Shown here: piece after piece, positions 53,925 to 55,703 of the stretch
How positions within the stretch are numbered: position 1 is the stretch's first letter
How the letters are laid out: every line of letters starts with the position of its first letter
Made by a program: the position numbers and the translations under genes
Notes under the pieces: generated by a model
Told to the model about the DNA's origin: nothing
Seen by the model: the letters and a program-made list of their open reading frames with translations, nothing else
Database searches by the model: none
NCBI RefSeq assembly: GCF_001571065.1
Contig: NZ_BCSW01000021.1
Location: 1 to 55,703 of the forward strand
Direction: 5' to 3'
DNA: 55,703 nucleotides
From: Dietzia cinnamea NBRC 102147
GTDB taxonomy: Bacteria; Actinomycetota; Actinomycetes; Mycobacteriales; Mycobacteriaceae

Positions 53925-55565
53925 CTGTCCGAAAAGCGCAGGCACGACGACCCCATTCTGACCACCCGCCAGGGACACCCGGTCCACGACAACCAGAACA
54001 CCCGCACCGTCGGGGCCCGCGGGCCGGCGACGCTGGAGAACTACCAGTTCCTGGAGAAGATCAGCCACTTCGACCGCGAGCGGATCCCGGAGCGGGTCGT
54101 GCACGCGCGCGGTTTCGTCGCGTACGGCGAGTTCGAGGCGACCGGGAAGTGGGGCGACGAGCCCATCTCGAAGTACACCCGGGCGAAGCTGTTCCAGGAG
54201 GCGGGCAAGAAGACCGACGTCGCCATCCGCTTCTCCACCGTGATCGGCGGCCGGGACTCCTCCGAGGTGGCGCGGGACCCCCGCGGCTTCGCGGTGAAGT
54301 TCTACACGGAGGACGGCAACTGGGACCTCGTCGGCAACAACCTCGGCGTCTTCTTCATCCGCGACGCCATCAAGTTCCCGGACGTCATCCACTCCCTCAA
54401 GCCCGACCCCATCACGTTCCGCCAGGACCCCGCCCGGATCTACGACTTCATGTCGCAGTCGCCGGAGTCGATGCACATGCTGGTCAACCTCTTCAGCCCC
54501 CGCGGCATCCCGGCCGACTACCGGCACATGCAGGGCTTCGGCGTGAACACCTACCGCTGGGTCAACGCCGAGGGCGAGAGCCACCTGGTGAAGTACCACT
54601 GGCTGCCCCACCAGGGCGTCAAGAGCCTCACCGAGGAGGACGCGGCGAACATCCAGGCGAACGACACCGGTCACGCCTCAAAGGATCTGTACGAGGCCAT
54701 CGAGAACGGCGACTACCCCAAGTGGGATCTGGTCGTGCAGATGATGTCGGATGACGACCATCCCGAGCTGGACTTCGACCCGCTGGACGACACCAAGACG
54801 TGGCCGGAGAACGACTTCGAGCCGAAGCTGGTCGGCACCCTGACGCTCAACCGCAACGTCACCGACCACCACAACGAGAACGAGCAGATCGCGTTCGGTA
54901 CCGGCGTCCTGGTCGACGGCCTGGAGTTCTCCGACGACAAGATGCTGGTCGGCCGCACGTTCTCCTACAGCGACACCCAGCGCTACCGCGTCGGCGCCAA
55001 CTACCTGCAGCTGCCCGTCAACAGCGCCAAGAACGCCACGGTCGCCACGAACCAGCGCGGCGGCTCGATGTCGTACGGAGTGGATCTGCAGGGGCAGAAC
55101 CCCCACGTCAACTACGAGCCGTCCACGATGAACGGCCTGCACGAGTCCGAGCCGACAGGCGAGGAGGAGGTGGGTCCCGAGCTGCGGGGTCGCCTCACGC
55201 GCAGCGAGTACCCCCGCACCAACGACTACGTGCAGGCGGGCCAGCGCTTCCGCCTCATGGAGGACTGGGAGCGCGACGACCTCGTGAAGAACTTCATCGA
55301 CAACATCGGGCAGGCCACCCGCGAGGTGCAGGAGCGTATGGTCTGGCACCTGTTCATGTGCGAGGACGAGCTCGGCCAGCGCGTCGGCGACGGTCTGGGC
55401 ATCTCGGCCGACGACGTCCGTCACCTCGAGCCGCTGCCCAAGCAGCAGCTGACCGACGAGGAGCGCGAGCGCATGGCCAATCTCGGCAAGAACGGCCCCC
55501 GCAACGTGGAGGGCCTGACGATGACGCACTGCGTGCCCAACGAGCGGGTCGTCGTCGAGCGCTGA
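53925..55565 (+). CDS. monofunctional haem catalase (CTG start)
   Basis: 546 residues: 2 H2O2 to O2 plus water. Starting at CTG 53925 the protein opens [18 protein letters not shown], the usual catalase N-terminus, and GAGGAG lies 5-7 nt upstream. No in-frame ATG or GTG precedes it; the first GTG (54099) would remove 58 residues and begin right at the catalytic His (ERVVHARGF). Other motifs: the Asn region [17 protein letters not shown] and haem Tyr in [20 protein letters not shown]. The C-terminus ends NERVVVER. Flanked by two related palindromes. Confidence 0.93.
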   Translation: MSEKRRHDDPILTTRQGHPVHDNQNTRTVGARGPATLENYQFLEKISHFDRERIPERVVHARGFVAYGEFEATGKWGDEPISKYTRAKLFQEAGKKTDVAIRFSTVIGGRDSSEVARDPRGFAVKFYTEDGNWDLVGNNLGVFFIRDAIKFPDVIHSLKPDPITFRQDPARIYDFMSQSPESMHMLVNLFSPRGIPADYRHMQGFGVNTYRWVNAEGESHLVKYHWLPHQGVKSLTEEDAANIQANDTGHASKDLYEAIENGDYPKWDLVVQMMSDDDHPELDFDPLDDTKTWPENDFEPKLVGTLTLNRNVTDHHNENEQIAFGTGVLVDGLEFSDDKMLVGRTFSYSDTQRYRVGANYLQLPVNSAKNATVATNQRGGSMSYGVDLQGQNPHVNYEPSTMNGLHESEPTGEEEVGPELRGRLTRSEYPRTNDYVQAGQRFRLMEDWERDDLVKNFIDNIGQATREVQERMVWHLFMCEDELGQRVGDGLGISADDVRHLEPLPKQQLTDEERERMANLGKNGPRNVEGLTMTHCVPNERVVVER

Positions 55566-55577
55566 CAGCCGCGCACC

Positions 55578-55605
55578 GGCCCGGCCGGCCCCCACCGGCC
55601 GGGCC
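55578..55605 (+). terminator. catalase terminator, GC hairpin
   Basis: GGCCCGGCCGG / CCGGCCGGGCC, 11-bp stem with a 6-nt loop, 13 bp after the catalase stop. Confidence 0.75.
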
Positions 55606-55615
55606 ACCCCACCGA

Positions 55616-55685
55616 AATCCGCTACCCGGAATCCGGATCCGCTACCCCGACAGGAGTAGCGGATCCGGGCGGAGGGTAGCGGATT
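55616..55685. repeat. 70-bp palindromic element after catalase
   Basis: Arms 55616-55648 and 55656-55685: the outer 12 bp AATCCGCTACCC and inner 13 bp CCGGATCCGCTAC pair perfectly, with a mismatched 5-nt centre. TTTTGTT follows, so it can also end transcription. Same family as the element at 53752. Confidence 0.85.
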
Positions 55686-55703
55686 TTGTTCGTGCGGGCG
55701 GCG

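Overview
The window is very GC-rich (about 70 % by eye), densely coded chromosomal DNA of a mycolic-acid actinobacterium (Mycobacteriales). A Dietzia-like genus is my best guess; that is inference from gene content, not a 16S call. Much of the gene set also sits in one chromosomal block of Mycobacterium tuberculosis: fba, an RNA methyltransferase, pyrE, an Rv0383c-like membrane protein, clpB, an Rv0385-like flavohaemoglobin, dnaK-grpE-dnaJ-hspR, an Rv0338c-like iron-sulfur protein, aspC/alaT, a UDP-glucose dehydrogenase, dcd and tRNA-Gly(CCC). I see no prophage, insertion sequence, integrase or CRISPR array.

Layout. 0-9.6 kb (mostly minus strand): fba; a luciferase-like flavin oxidoreductase cut short by an in-frame TAG; a tightly overlapping DUF2975 / XRE regulator / 29-residue membrane peptide unit; a pyrE - lysoplasmalogenase - SDR - TrmH operon; a long acidic membrane protein; and a sulfurtransferase. 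9.6-22.6 kb: clpB behind an HspR (HAIR) operator, a frameshifted remnant gene, a nitroreductase, a ROK-like protein, a SWIM/SNF2 helicase, a leaderless ArsR regulator with a double-SRPBCC protein, a DUF368 membrane protein, a secreted protein and a flavohaemoglobin. 22.6-30.5 kb (minus strand): the heat-shock operon dnaK-grpE-dnaJ-hspR, apparently continuing into a nitrilase-family hydrolase and a Thr-rich membrane protein, and then gdhA. 30.5-44 kb: a secreted S1 protease, a large membrane-bound iron-sulfur reductase, a flavin monooxygenase with a divergent GAF-domain regulator, alaT, ugd, dcd overlapping a DUF2470 (haem-type) gene under an iron-box-like site, a decayed-looking DUF2470 paralogue, and tRNA-Gly. 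44-55.7 kb: an acyl-CoA ligase - DUF3556 membrane protein - phytoene-desaturase-like flavoprotein - PucR-type regulator cluster, a coiled-coil protein with six identical 14-residue repeats, a FadE5-like acyl-CoA dehydrogenase, and a catalase with an apparent CTG start, flanked on both sides by related ~70-bp palindromes.

How the genes work together. Protein quality control (ClpB, DnaK/GrpE/DnaJ) appears unified by HspR and HAIR-like sites. Iron and haem functions are suggested by the DUF2470 genes, the catalase and the iron-sulfur reductase, with one good DtxR/IdeR-like box. The acyl-CoA ligase to PucR block is the best candidate for an uncharacterised system: a membrane protein of unknown function with a large soluble C-terminal half, tightly linked to a CrtI-fold oxidoreductase and bounded by an acyl-activating enzyme and its own regulator. 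Gene starts were chosen by ribosome-binding sites, overlaps and family alignment from memory; no database search was run.
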